A DNA stretch of 10,362 nt from Vallitalea maricola (GCF_036985595.1 NZ_BTPU01000081.1:1-10362); one strand, 5' to 3'. Shown: positions 1 to 7,522, counted from the first letter of the stretch. Notes: generated by a model not told the origin, from the sequence alone. Numbers and translations are program-made.

Positions 1-1264
1 CTTTGATAAGCGATTTAGTGAAAGAGAAAATAAAATAAGCATGGTAATGAAAATTATTCAGAACATGTCTTATAGGATTATGGAATTGAATATTGAAAAT
101 GCTATTAGAGATTTTGGTATTGTTCCAAAGGAAACCTACCTAGCTATGTCAGGTGGATTTGCCTTGAATTGTCCATGTAATACATATTTAATGGACAAAT
201 ACCATTTTAAAGGTTTTCTAGCGCCACCTTGTGTCAGTGATAGTGGTATGGCATTAGGGATTGGACTTAATGCATTTAATTGCAAGACAGATGGAGAGTT
301 TAACTTCAGATTAGAATCAGCCTATTATGGAGAAAGTGACAGCCTTGAGAATTTTCTTGATAATAATGAATTTGAACATTACATTCATTCAATTGATGCA
401 TTTAATCCAAAGCAAGGAGTTATGGATTTAATTAAGGAGCCAATAATATGGTTTGATGGTCATTCAGAAATCGGACCTCGTGCCTTAGGAGGGCGAAGTA
501 TACTAGGGGACCCAAGAAAACAAGCGACAAAGGATGCATTAAATATTATTAAAAAGCGACAATGGTGGAGACCTGTTGCACCTATTGTATTAAAAGAGCA
601 TGTTAAAGATTGGTTTGAGAATAATTATGAGTCACCCTATATGTTGCATACTCTCAAAATTAAAGAAGAAAGAATTAATGAGGTTATAGCTATTGCTCAT
701 TCTAATGGTACAGCAAGATTACAAACGATAGATAAGGATACGAAGCAGTCAAGATTGTATCAATTGATGGAAGAGTATCATAGAATTACAGGAGTTCCTA
801 TAATATGCAATACTTCTCTAAATGATAAGGGAGAGCCAATAATCAACCAAATAGATGAAGCTTTTAACTTTGCTCTAAGGAAGAATATTAATATTATATA
901 CGTTAATGGTCATCGTATCCAATTGAAAAACCATGAGAACTATGTGGAATCAAAACCTTTACGTAGGAAGTTGAACATAGGTATATGGAAGAATGAAGAA
1001 GAGTACCAAGAATTATATCATAAGTATAATCCTCATAATATTGACGATAAATTATTGATGACTGGGATAATGTGGGGATTGCCATATGATAGGCTTATGG
1101 ATGGTGACAACAAGCTTGATGCTTTACAACGTGTTGTAGAAATAAAAATGTATATAAGTAAAGTGGGTATTCTTAGAAGGAAAAAAATTGATTTACTGTA
1201 TAACTTTTTCAGTCAAATGAAAAATACGGAATTGATATTTAATGAAGAAAAAGAATGCGTCTAA
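1..1264 (+). CDS. NodU/CmcH/TobZ-family O-carbamoyltransferase, copy 1, 5'-truncated by window edge
   Basis: Enzymes of this family form carbamoyl-adenylate from carbamoyl phosphate and ATP and pass the carbamoyl group to a product hydroxyl; here the acceptor is probably the polyketide of this cluster. The reading frame is open from base 2, and the residues before the ATG at 41 (FDKRFSERENKIS) match the interior of the next gene. That ATG is therefore internal, and about 253 N-terminal residues lie outside the window. Visible motifs are SGGFALNC (nt 149-172), PPCVSDSGMALG just after it, EIGPRALGGRSILGDPR (from nt 467), RQWWRPVAP, and TGVPIICNTSLNDKGEP (NTSLND at nt 809-826). These are the end of the Kae1-like ATP-binding domain and the C-terminal YrdC-like domain. 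About 100 residues follow the core, a tail unlike that of the paralogue. No catalytic motif in the visible part looks broken. The family call is firm; the substrate is unknown. Confidence 0.93.
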   Translation, partial: FDKRFSERENKISMVMKIIQNMSYRIMELNIENAIRDFGIVPKETYLAMSGGFALNCPCNTYLMDKYHFKGFLAPPCVSDSGMALGIGLNAFNCKTDGEFNFRLESAYYGESDSLENFLDNNEFEHYIHSIDAFNPKQGVMDLIKEPIIWFDGHSEIGPRALGGRSILGDPRKQATKDALNIIKKRQWWRPVAPIVLKEHVKDWFENNYESPYMLHTLKIKEERINEVIAIAHSNGTARLQTIDKDTKQSRLYQLMEEYHRITGVPIICNTSLNDKGEPIINQIDEAFNFALRKNINIIYVNGHRIQLKNHENYVESKPLRRKLNIGIWKNEEEYQELYHKYNPHNIDDKLLMTGIMWGLPYDRLMDGDNKLDALQRVVEIKMYISKVGILRRKKIDLLYNFFSQMKNTELIFNEEKECV

Positions 1265-1280
1265 AATAATGATAAGAGAG

Positions 1281-1287
1281 AAGGGGA
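1281..1287 (+). promoter_or_regulatory. Shine-Dalgarno site deciding the start of carbamoyltransferase copy 2
   Basis: The sequence aagggga lies five bases before the ATG at 1293. The in-frame ATG at 1242 lies inside the end of the previous gene, has no comparable site, and would add 17 low-complexity, Lys-rich residues. The 1293 start is preferred. Confidence 0.75.
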
Positions 1288-1292
1288 AACAA

Positions 1293-3290
1293 ATGAATAA
1301 AGATATAAAAAATGGCTATTATCTATCTGCATATGTTGAAATTGATCAGCTAGGAAATATATATCGTTTTGCTCATAGACATGATCAAAGTATCGCATTG
1401 TGGAAGGTACAAGAAAATAAAGTAGAGCTTATTCATTATTGGGAACTTGAACGATTAAGTGGAGTTAAAAAGCATCAATATTGTTTTTATGATAAAAACC
1501 AATTCTATGATTTGATGAATCATTTATTAGGTCCATTTGGGTTAAGTACAGATGACATAATAGAAGTATGGGGAACGCCAGAGTTAGGTGATAGTGAAAG
1601 CTACATGTCTTTAGGGCGTTATCCAGATTTCTCATATCATACAATGTGTCATCTATCCTCTTGTCTATTCATGGATACTAATATATACCATAAGGAAAAA
1701 ATATTAGGTTTTTCTGTAGATGGAGGTTCGGATATTGTATCTGATACAGAAGCCTATAAACGCTTTCCTTTTGTAGGATGTTTGACAGACTATAAAAATG
1801 GTCAGTTTGCATTAGAATCCGTATGCTCACCTGCTATTTTGTGGGATTATATGAGTTCTCATTTCACTATGAGAGAGGGAAGCTTGATGGCTCTAGCTAG
1901 TGCAAGTAAAAGTACTGCTTATTATGAAATGGAAGATATACTTCTAAATAGTAATATAAAAGTAGAAGAAAATGTATACAATAAAATTCTTGAACTAATA
2001 GAATTTGTGGATAATTTAACCCAAGAGGATGAAGGTGTAAAATTCAATTATTTTGATCCAAGATTTAGTGAGCATGAGAACAGAATCAGTATGGTCATGA
2101 AGATAATAGAAGAAATGTCTAAGCACATTATGGAACATAATATTGAATTTTTTATAGAAAAATATGGTATTGATACAAAAGAAGTTTATCTTGCTGTAGC
2201 TGGAGGATTTGCCCTTAACTGTCCTTGTAATACCCATTTAATGAACAAGTACCAGTTCAAAGGATTTATTGCCCCACCATGTGTAAGTGATAGTGGTATG
2301 GCACTGGGTATTGGTTTATATGTATTCTATGATAGGATGAATGGAGAATTTGACTTTGCTTTACAGGATGCTTATTGGGGAGATAAGAATGACCCAAGTA
2401 AATTCCAGAAGGAAGACTATAGTCAGTTCATAAAAAGTGTAAGTGAATTTGATCCAAAGCAGGCAGCTATGGATATTATAGAACATCCTATAGTATGGAT
2501 TGAAAATGGTGCTGAGATTGGACCTAGAGCACTAGGCTCAAGAAGTCTGTTGGGTGATCCTAGAAAGATGGAAACCAAAGATGTGCTTAATCATATTAAA
2601 AAAAGACAGTGGTGGAGACCTGTGGCACCTATTGTTATTAAAGATAAGATTAGTGAATGGTTTGAGGACGAATTGGAATCACCATTTATGTTACATGCAT
2701 CAAAGATTCGGGAAGACAAGGATAAGGAAGTTATTGCTATTGTACATGAGGATAGAACAGCAAGACTTCAAAGTATAGATAAAAACACTAGACAGAAAAA
2801 AATATATCAAGTTATGGAAAGCTTCAATGAAATAACTGGAGTTCCTATTATCTGTAATACCTCATTAAATGATAAGGGTGAACCTATTATAAATAATATT
2901 GATCAAGCAATTAATTTTGCACTTAGGAAAAATATTCCTATCATGTATATTGACGGGAAGCGTTTTGAATTAATGAACCACCAATCATACGATAAGAAGT
3001 TTCCACTGAAAAGAAACATAAGTCTAAAAATGTGGAAAGATAAAGATGAGTATGAGCAACTGGTGAAGAAATTCAATCCAAATGAACTCTCTGTAAGGGC
3101 TTTATTCTACTATATTCATTTGAAGATAAATGATATTGACTTGTTACAAGATAAAAGAGAGTGTAAGAAGTTAGAGATTAAATCAATGATGTATTTCAAT
3201 GGATTATCACCATTCTCAAAAGCTGAATTAAGTAGATTATTTAATGACAATATGTATTATAAACAATTGGAGGAGGAGTTCAACGCATGA
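1293..3290 (+). CDS. NodU/CmcH/TobZ-family O-carbamoyltransferase, copy 2 (full length, 665 aa)
   Basis: Predicted cytoplasmic carbamoyltransferase working through a carbamoyl-adenylate intermediate on a hydroxyl of the cluster product. The N-terminal Kae1-like (ASKHA) domain shows HDQS (30-33), a WELERLSG segment (50-57), the paired histidines of YHTMCH (116 and 120), the ATP-loop-like SVDGGSD (141-147), AGGFALNC (303-310) and PPCVSDSGMALG (328-339, D333). The histidines and aspartates are where this family binds its metal and nucleotide. The C-terminal YrdC-like domain shows EIGPRALGSRS (408-418), RQWWRPVAP (438-446), TARLQ (489-493) and ICNTSLND (520-527). About 100 residues beyond the core (from about 565) form a charged, helix-prone tail of unknown role. 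The gene starts 28 bases after copy 1, which it closely resembles, and its TGA overlaps the next ATG (ATGA). The acceptor site cannot be read from the sequence. Confidence 0.95.
   Translation: MNKDIKNGYYLSAYVEIDQLGNIYRFAHRHDQSIALWKVQENKVELIHYWELERLSGVKKHQYCFYDKNQFYDLMNHLLGPFGLSTDDIIEVWGTPELGDSESYMSLGRYPDFSYHTMCHLSSCLFMDTNIYHKEKILGFSVDGGSDIVSDTEAYKRFPFVGCLTDYKNGQFALESVCSPAILWDYMSSHFTMREGSLMALASASKSTAYYEMEDILLNSNIKVEENVYNKILELIEFVDNLTQEDEGVKFNYFDPRFSEHENRISMVMKIIEEMSKHIMEHNIEFFIEKYGIDTKEVYLAVAGGFALNCPCNTHLMNKYQFKGFIAPPCVSDSGMALGIGLYVFYDRMNGEFDFALQDAYWGDKNDPSKFQKEDYSQFIKSVSEFDPKQAAMDIIEHPIVWIENGAEIGPRALGSRSLLGDPRKMETKDVLNHIKKRQWWRPVAPIVIKDKISEWFEDELESPFMLHASKIREDKDKEVIAIVHEDRTARLQSIDKNTRQKKIYQVMESFNEITGVPIICNTSLNDKGEPIINNIDQAINFALRKNIPIMYIDGKRFELMNHQSYDKKFPLKRNISLKMWKDKDEYEQLVKKFNPNELSVRALFYYIHLKINDIDLLQDKRECKKLEIKSMMYFNGLSPFSKAELSRLFNDNMYYKQLEEEFNA
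3269..3276 (+). promoter_or_regulatory. Shine-Dalgarno site for the dehydrogenase gene, inside the upstream coding region
   Basis: The sequence ggaggagg lies about 10 bases before the ATG at 3287, within the last codons of carbamoyltransferase copy 2. Together with the ATGA stop/start overlap it suggests translational coupling of the two genes. Confidence 0.7.
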
Positions 3291-4132
3291 ATATAGGTAT
3301 TATCGGTGCAGGAGTAATGGGCAGAGGTGTTGCATTAGCTTATGCTCAATATGGTCATAATATCGTCTTGGTGGATATAGAAGAAAATGTACTGGAAGAA
3401 GCTAAGAAACAGATAATTAGAGATTATCGTTTTCAAGGTATGTATGGGAAAAAGTGTGAGGATACGATCCAAAATATCCTTGGGCGTATAACATTTACTA
3501 CTCAGCTTGAGAACGTTGAGATGTGTGAATATATTATTGAGAATGTTACTGAAAACTGGGAGATAAAAAAGAATGTATATTTGCAGTTAAATAAAATATG
3601 TAATGACAATACAATCTATGCTGTTAATACCTCCTGCTTTTCCATTACTCGAGTAGGTGCTCTCATGAATAAACCAGAAAATGTAATAGGATCTCACTAT
3701 ATGAATCCGGCACATATTAAATCAACTGTAGAAGTAATAAAAGGGTATCACACATCAGAAAAGACAATAAACACGACACTTGAATTATTAAAAACAATTG
3801 AGAAAGAAGGCGTTGTAGTAAATGATCTTCCTGGATTCGTATCCAATCGTGTATTGATGCTAACCGTTAATGAAGCAATCTATTTGGTACACGAGGGAGT
3901 GGCAGAAGCAAAAGATGTAGATAAGATATTCAAGCAATGCTTTGGACACAAAATGGGACCATTAGAGACAGCAGATTTAATTGGTCTTGATACAATTTTA
4001 TTTTCTGTAGAAGTATTATATGAAAGCTATTGTGACAGTAAATATAGACCATGCCCATTATTGAAAAAAATGGTCAATGCTGGATTACTTGGTAGAAAAA
4101 GCGGTCAAGGGTTCTATGCCTACAATTATTGA
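3287..4132 (+). CDS. 3-hydroxyacyl-CoA dehydrogenase-family protein, FkbK-like (oxidation of ACP-bound glyceryl unit)
   Basis: NAD(P)-dependent dehydrogenase of the 3-hydroxybutyryl-CoA dehydrogenase family, 281 aa, the usual length. The Rossmann fold opens at the N-terminus with GAGVMG (7-12), and an acidic residue ends the second strand (VLVDIEE, D30). NTSCFSIT (114-121) precedes the catalytic region GSHYMNP with H137, and E149 is the likely partner. The C-terminal helical domain has GFVSNRVL (183-190), DLIGLDT (230-236) and GRKSGQGFYAY (269-279). In FkbK-type pathways this enzyme oxidises the primary alcohol of glyceryl-ACP to the aldehyde (2-hydroxy-3-oxopropionyl-ACP). The role here is inferred from the adjacent discrete ACP and FkbH-like gene; the fold alone would equally fit fatty-acid or butyrate metabolism. 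It overlaps the upstream stop by four bases and ends 15 bases before the ACP gene. Confidence 0.88.
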   Translation: MNIGIIGAGVMGRGVALAYAQYGHNIVLVDIEENVLEEAKKQIIRDYRFQGMYGKKCEDTIQNILGRITFTTQLENVEMCEYIIENVTENWEIKKNVYLQLNKICNDNTIYAVNTSCFSITRVGALMNKPENVIGSHYMNPAHIKSTVEVIKGYHTSEKTINTTLELLKTIEKEGVVVNDLPGFVSNRVLMLTVNEAIYLVHEGVAEAKDVDKIFKQCFGHKMGPLETADLIGLDTILFSVEVLYESYCDSKYRPCPLLKKMVNAGLLGRKSGQGFYAYNY

Positions 4133-4147
4133 AAAGGAGAATGAAAG

Positions 4148-4399
4148 ATGAATAGAGAGGATATCAGTAAGAAATTAAAAGCTTTTTTATGCAAATTTTT
4201 TGGTAAGAAAAATGTAGAGATATTAGGTGATGATGATGATTTCTTTGATTTAGGTTTTGTTAATTCTTTGTTTGCTATGCAGTTAATTACATTTATCGAA
4301 ACAGAATTTGATGTAGCTATAGATGTAGTGGAATTGAATATGGATAACTTTAATACTCTAAATAAGATTGTCAATATTATTGAAAGTAAAATGAAATAA
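4148..4399 (+). CDS. Discrete acyl carrier protein, FkbJ-like (carrier of the glyceryl-derived unit)
   Basis: Small acidic protein of 83 aa, a normal ACP size. The phosphopantetheine site is DLGFVNSLFAMQ (34-45) with Ser40. The residue before the serine is Asn, not the Asp of most ACPs; GFVNSLFAMQ is typical of the stand-alone carriers paired with FkbH enzymes in methoxymalonyl, hydroxymalonyl and tetronate pathways. A run of four Asp (28-31) precedes the site. It would carry glyceryl, then its oxidised form, on its phosphopantetheine arm and be recognised by the flanking FkbK- and FkbH-like enzymes. The start has a clear site, aaggaga at 4134-4140, seven bases upstream. The call as an ACP is firm; the glyceryl assignment rests on motif and neighbours. 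Confidence 0.93.
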   Translation: MNREDISKKLKAFLCKFFGKKNVEILGDDDDFFDLGFVNSLFAMQLITFIETEFDVAIDVVELNMDNFNTLNKIVNIIESKMK

Positions 4400-4423
4400 C
4401 TTAGTAGGAGGGAGTCGTGTTAC

Positions 4424-5500
4424 ATGTCCGATAGAAATAAAAAAATAAAGTGCGTCGTATGGGATCTTGATAATACTATGTGGGATGGAGTTCTCATTGA
4501 AGATAAGGAAGTGACATTAAGAAGTGATGTTCTTGATATCATCAAAGAACTTGATCATAGAGGTATTCTTCAATCCATATCAAGTAAAAACAACTATGAA
4601 GATGCTATAGATAAATTAGATGAATTCGGAATAAAAGATTATTTTTTATACCCTCAAATAAGCTGGAGTAGTAAGTCTCAAGCTGTAAAAGAAATTATTA
4701 GCTGCTTGAATATCGGTGCTAATACAATTGCTTTTATTGATGACCAGGATTTTGAACGAGATGAAGTAAAGAGTGTTATTCCAGAGGTTACGTGTTTTGA
4801 TGCTGATGAAATAACAAATATTCTTGATAAGGATATTTTCATCCCTGATTTTATTACAAAGGATTCAATGAGAAGAAGAGAGATGTACATAGCGGATTAT
4901 CATAGAAAAAAAGTTGAAGAGACGTATCAAGGACCACAGGAAGATTTTTTGGCATCCTTAGATATGAAAATTAGTATTCATTATGCAAAAGATGAAGATC
5001 TGGACCGTGTAATAGAACTAACAGAAAGAACAAATCAATTAAATACAACGGGTTATACCTATTCCTATGAAGAATTAAAACTTATGCAGGATTCTGATAC
5101 TCACAAATTGTTAATCATTGGATTAGACGATAAATATGGAACCTATGGAAAAATAGGCATTATTTTAATTGACACAAGCAATGAACGATGGGTATTGGAG
5201 TTGTTCATAATGTCCTGTAGAGTCATGTCCAGAGGGATTGGAACTATTTTACTTAATTATATTATGGGTATGGCTCAGACAGCTAATAGAGAATTATACG
5301 CTAAGTTTATTCAAACAGAGAAGAATAAGATGATGCAGCTTACATACAATTTGGCAGGATTTAAAGTGTTTGAGAAAAAAGAGGATTTTATTCTTATGAA
5401 AAATGACTTAAGTAGAATTCAAAAGATACCAGAGTATGTCACATTGATTTCAGATCTTCCTGAATATGAAGAGGATGAGAGAAGGAGGATATATGGATAA
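4424..5500 (+). CDS. FkbH-like HAD-superfamily glyceryl-ACP synthase
   Basis: FkbH-family enzyme of 358 aa, normal for the stand-alone type. Family members take 1,3-bisphosphoglycerate, remove phosphate and load D-glycerate on a dedicated ACP. The N-terminal HAD domain has motif I VVWDLDNTMWDG (11-22) with D14 and D16, the motif II region SISSKNN (51-57), K84 in SWSSKSQAVK and motif IV FIDDQDFERDEV (104-115). The C-terminal half is the GNAT-like domain of the family, with RTNQLNTTGYTYS (202-214), YGKIGIIL (241-248) and LFIMSCRVMSRGIG (260-273). C265 in SCRV is the cysteine expected to hold the acyl group. The site aggaggga (4406-4413) serves the ATG at 4424. The last eight bases overlap the acyltransferase gene. 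It could instead load another C3 acid such as lactate, as proposed for some PKS-embedded FkbH domains, but the adjacent ACP and dehydrogenase favour glycerate. Confidence 0.93.
   Translation: MSDRNKKIKCVVWDLDNTMWDGVLIEDKEVTLRSDVLDIIKELDHRGILQSISSKNNYEDAIDKLDEFGIKDYFLYPQISWSSKSQAVKEIISCLNIGANTIAFIDDQDFERDEVKSVIPEVTCFDADEITNILDKDIFIPDFITKDSMRRREMYIADYHRKKVEETYQGPQEDFLASLDMKISIHYAKDEDLDRVIELTERTNQLNTTGYTYSYEELKLMQDSDTHKLLIIGLDDKYGTYGKIGIILIDTSNERWVLELFIMSCRVMSRGIGTILLNYIMGMAQTANRELYAKFIQTEKNKMMQLTYNLAGFKVFEKKEDFILMKNDLSRIQKIPEYVTLISDLPEYEEDERRRIYG
5482..5488 (+). promoter_or_regulatory. Shine-Dalgarno site deciding the start of the acyltransferase gene
   Basis: A near-perfect aaggagg, within the last codons of the FkbH-like gene, lies four bases before the ATG at 5493. 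It supports that start over the in-frame ATG at 5466, because MDKIALVFPGQG is the usual N-terminus of FabD-like acyltransferases. Confidence 0.8.
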
Positions 5501-6743
5501 AATAGCATTAGTATTTCCAGGTCAAGGTGCCCAATATGTAGGGATGGGAGAATCTTTTTATAATAATTATTTAATATGTAGGCAGACATACGAAGAAGCC
5601 AGTGATATATCCGGAGTAGATGTAGCAAAGCTATGCTTCAAAAGTAGTCTAGGGACTCTTAGCAAAATGAACAATATGCAATTGGCTGTAACAACAACTT
5701 GTGTTGCAATTGCTCGTGCCTATTTCTATGAGTATGGAATGACCCCACAATTCTGTGCAGGACATAGTGTAGGTGAAATATCAGCATTCATTGCCTCAGG
5801 TGCTGTTCGCTTCTCAGATGGTATCAAGATACTAATGAAGCGGGGAGAATTATTGGAGGATGTATATAAACAAAATATAGGAACTATGTTGATTGCTGAA
5901 GAGGTGGATTATAAAACTGTTGAAGGGTTAATTGAGGACTCTAAATTAAATAAGGATGTCTATATTTCCTGTGAGAGTTCCCATAATCAGATACTCATCA
6001 GTGGAACAAATGAAGGTATTGAAATAATGCAGGAAAAGCTTCTTGATAGCGATGCAAGGATTACACCACTTATTACAAGTACCCCAATGCATTGTCCTTT
6101 AATGGGAAGCATACAGAAAAAATTTTATGACTACCTTCTTGAATTTGAATACTACCCATTTCGAATACCTGTAATTACAAACTTACATGGTAGACCTTTT
6201 AGTGATCCAGAACTTATTCCAGAGGTTATGTCAAAGCATCTTACTCATCCTGTTCAGTGGAAGAATATTATTGAATGTATGGATAAGTATGGTGTGTCCA
6301 TTGCCTTAGAAATGGGACCTAAGAATTTAGTAACTAATCTTATTGAAAACATAGCACCTGAAATGACAGCCTATTGTTTTGGTAAGAAAATGGATAGAAA
6401 ATATTTTCATGAGAACTTTCTTGGAGATGAGAATTACAAAAAGGATATTCCTGAATTTATGAGTCGTTGTTTAGGTATTGCAGTGGCTACCCAAAATGCT
6501 AATACATCTAATGAAGATTACCAAAAAGGTGTAGTTGATAATTATAACAATATCAAGAAGCTCCATAAAGATATAACTGATAGTCATAGGAAGATTCTGA
6601 AAACAGATATGGAAATGGCAATCCAATATTTAGAGAATATATTGAAGGCAAAAAATGTACCAGAGAGAGAACGAAGAAGCTGGATAAAACAATTATTGGA
6701 TGAAACAAGTAATTATTATTTGTTGGAAGAATATTATGCTTAA
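5493..6743 (+). CDS. Discrete trans-acting malonyl-ACP acyltransferase (FabD-like) with C-terminal extension
   Basis: Acyltransferase that moves an extender unit, most likely malonyl from malonyl-CoA, to carrier domains of the synthase. It opens with VFPGQGAQ (7-14, oxyanion-hole Gln near 11-14), then GHSVGE (90-95) with nucleophile Ser92, KRGELLE (116-122) with the carboxylate-binding Arg117, and TPMHCPLM (197-204) with catalytic His200. FabD has PSH where this protein has PMH; residues next to this His influence substrate choice in AT domains. PVQWKNI and LEMGPKNLV close the fold. The protein is 416 aa, about 100 longer than FabD; residues from about 320 form a charged, helix-prone extension with no motif I recognise. 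It overlaps the FkbH-like gene by eight bases and precedes a thioesterase. Trans-AT function is inferred from its being free-standing in a PKS cluster. Transfer of the FkbH-derived unit or an acyl-hydrolase role are alternatives. Confidence 0.9.
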   Translation: MDKIALVFPGQGAQYVGMGESFYNNYLICRQTYEEASDISGVDVAKLCFKSSLGTLSKMNNMQLAVTTTCVAIARAYFYEYGMTPQFCAGHSVGEISAFIASGAVRFSDGIKILMKRGELLEDVYKQNIGTMLIAEEVDYKTVEGLIEDSKLNKDVYISCESSHNQILISGTNEGIEIMQEKLLDSDARITPLITSTPMHCPLMGSIQKKFYDYLLEFEYYPFRIPVITNLHGRPFSDPELIPEVMSKHLTHPVQWKNIIECMDKYGVSIALEMGPKNLVTNLIENIAPEMTAYCFGKKMDRKYFHENFLGDENYKKDIPEFMSRCLGIAVATQNANTSNEDYQKGVVDNYNNIKKLHKDITDSHRKILKTDMEMAIQYLENILKAKNVPERERRSWIKQLLDETSNYYLLEEYYA

Positions 6744-6767
6744 TCTAACAGATGTATTTAATGTGGG

Positions 6768-6773
6768 AAAGGA
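6768..6773 (+). promoter_or_regulatory. Shine-Dalgarno site supporting the ATG start of the thioesterase
   Basis: The sequence aaagga lies nine bases before the ATG at 6783 but directly abuts the alternative TTG at 6774. The ATG also gives the usual type II thioesterase N-terminus (MILYCVPHAG). Confidence 0.65.
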
Positions 6774-6782
6774 TTGGTTACT

Positions 6783-7481
6783 ATGATACTATACTGTGTT
6801 CCACATGCTGGTAGTTCCGCACTCAACTATTATCAATGGAAGCTGCTTATGAATGATAATATAAAAATTGTTCCTCTAGAACTGGCAGGGAGAGGAGCTA
6901 AGTCTGAGCAAGCCTTATATAAATGTTTTGATGAAGCCGTTGATGATTTGGTAGAAGAGATCATTAACAATCAATCAGATGAAAAATATGCGTTATTCGG
7001 GCATAGTTTGGGTTGTTGGTTAGTTTATCATGTGTACTTTCAATTAATTAAGAAAGGGATGGAGCCCCCAGTACATATATTTTTTTCAGGTAGATGGTCT
7101 CCATTAACGAAGAAAGAGGAACTTAAATACAGAGATATGACAGATGGAGAGTTCATGAATAGAATTAGAGAGATTGGTGGAACAAGTGAAAAAATAATTA
7201 ATTCACCAGAATTTATAGACAAGTATCTTCAAATATTCAGAAGTGATTTTGCCATTATTGAGAGCTATGAAAATCCTGCAGAAAATGAATTAATTGAAAG
7301 TGATATTACTGTATTAAGTGGAACACAAGATAATTCTATAAAAAATTCAGAACTGCTCGAATGGCGAAAGACTACTAGTGGGATGTGTACTATATGCAAG
7401 GTTAATGGAGGTCATTTCTTTCATCTTGAGAATATGCAAGATACCATTAACATTATAGAAAGTAAATTAGAAGTTATTTAA
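6783..7481 (+). CDS. Type II thioesterase (alpha/beta hydrolase, proofreading)
   Basis: Stand-alone thioesterase of 232 aa, the usual size of GrsT/SrfAD-type enzymes. It hydrolyses wrong or stalled acyl groups from the phosphopantetheine arms of PKS or NRPS carrier domains. It begins with YCVPHAGSSA (4-13), typical of the family, then LELAGRG (32-38) and the nucleophile elbow FGHSLG (72-77) with Ser75. Asp183 in LSGTQDNS and His211 in NGGHFFHLE complete the triad. The lid region (about 100-165) has SGRWSP, a common form of the family's SGR.AP segment. It sits between the acyltransferase and the starter-loading gene, with gaps of 39 and 41 bases. Product release would be done by another domain, not seen here. 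A starter-trimming role next to the loading gene cannot be excluded. Confidence 0.93.
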   Translation: MILYCVPHAGSSALNYYQWKLLMNDNIKIVPLELAGRGAKSEQALYKCFDEAVDDLVEEIINNQSDEKYALFGHSLGCWLVYHVYFQLIKKGMEPPVHIFFSGRWSPLTKKEELKYRDMTDGEFMNRIREIGGTSEKIINSPEFIDKYLQIFRSDFAIIESYENPAENELIESDITVLSGTQDNSIKNSELLEWRKTTSGMCTICKVNGGHFFHLENMQDTINIIESKLEVI

Positions 7482-7522
7482 ACAGCAATCATAGAAATAG
7501 AAAACGGAAAGGGGGAAATATT

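Noticed and set aside
41..1264. Carbamoyltransferase copy 1 read as a complete 407-residue gene starting at the ATG at 41
   Set aside because: The frame is open upstream to base 2, and the upstream residues match the interior of copy 2. There is no Shine-Dalgarno site before 41. It is a truncated view, not a short enzyme or a pseudogene.
1242..1292. Upstream ATG start for carbamoyltransferase copy 2, overlapping copy 1
   Set aside because: The 17 extra residues are Lys-rich and unlike the family N-terminus, and a strong Shine-Dalgarno site serves the ATG at 1293.
2554..2778. Small + strand open frame inside carbamoyltransferase copy 2
   Set aside because: It lies wholly within conserved motifs of the carbamoyltransferase in another frame, with no initiation site or recognisable protein.
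3287..4132. Dehydrogenase as part of a butyrate or fatty-acid oxidation operon
   Set aside because: No thiolase, crotonase or acyl-CoA dehydrogenase is near, and its direct neighbours are an FkbJ-like ACP and an FkbH-like enzyme. The secondary-metabolite role fits better.
4229..4240. Short GAT trinucleotide repeat in the ACP gene
   Set aside because: It only encodes the four Asp before the phosphopantetheine site, a common acidic stretch in ACPs, and is too short to count as a repeat element.
6774..6782. TTG start for the thioesterase
   Set aside because: The Shine-Dalgarno site directly abuts the TTG, leaving no spacer, while the ATG at 6783 has normal spacing and gives the usual N-terminus.
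6744..6782. Possible terminator or promoter in the gap between acyltransferase and thioesterase
   Set aside because: I found no inverted repeat followed by T-rich sequence and no convincing -35/-10 pair in the 39 bases. The 41-base gap at 7482-7522 is equally plain.
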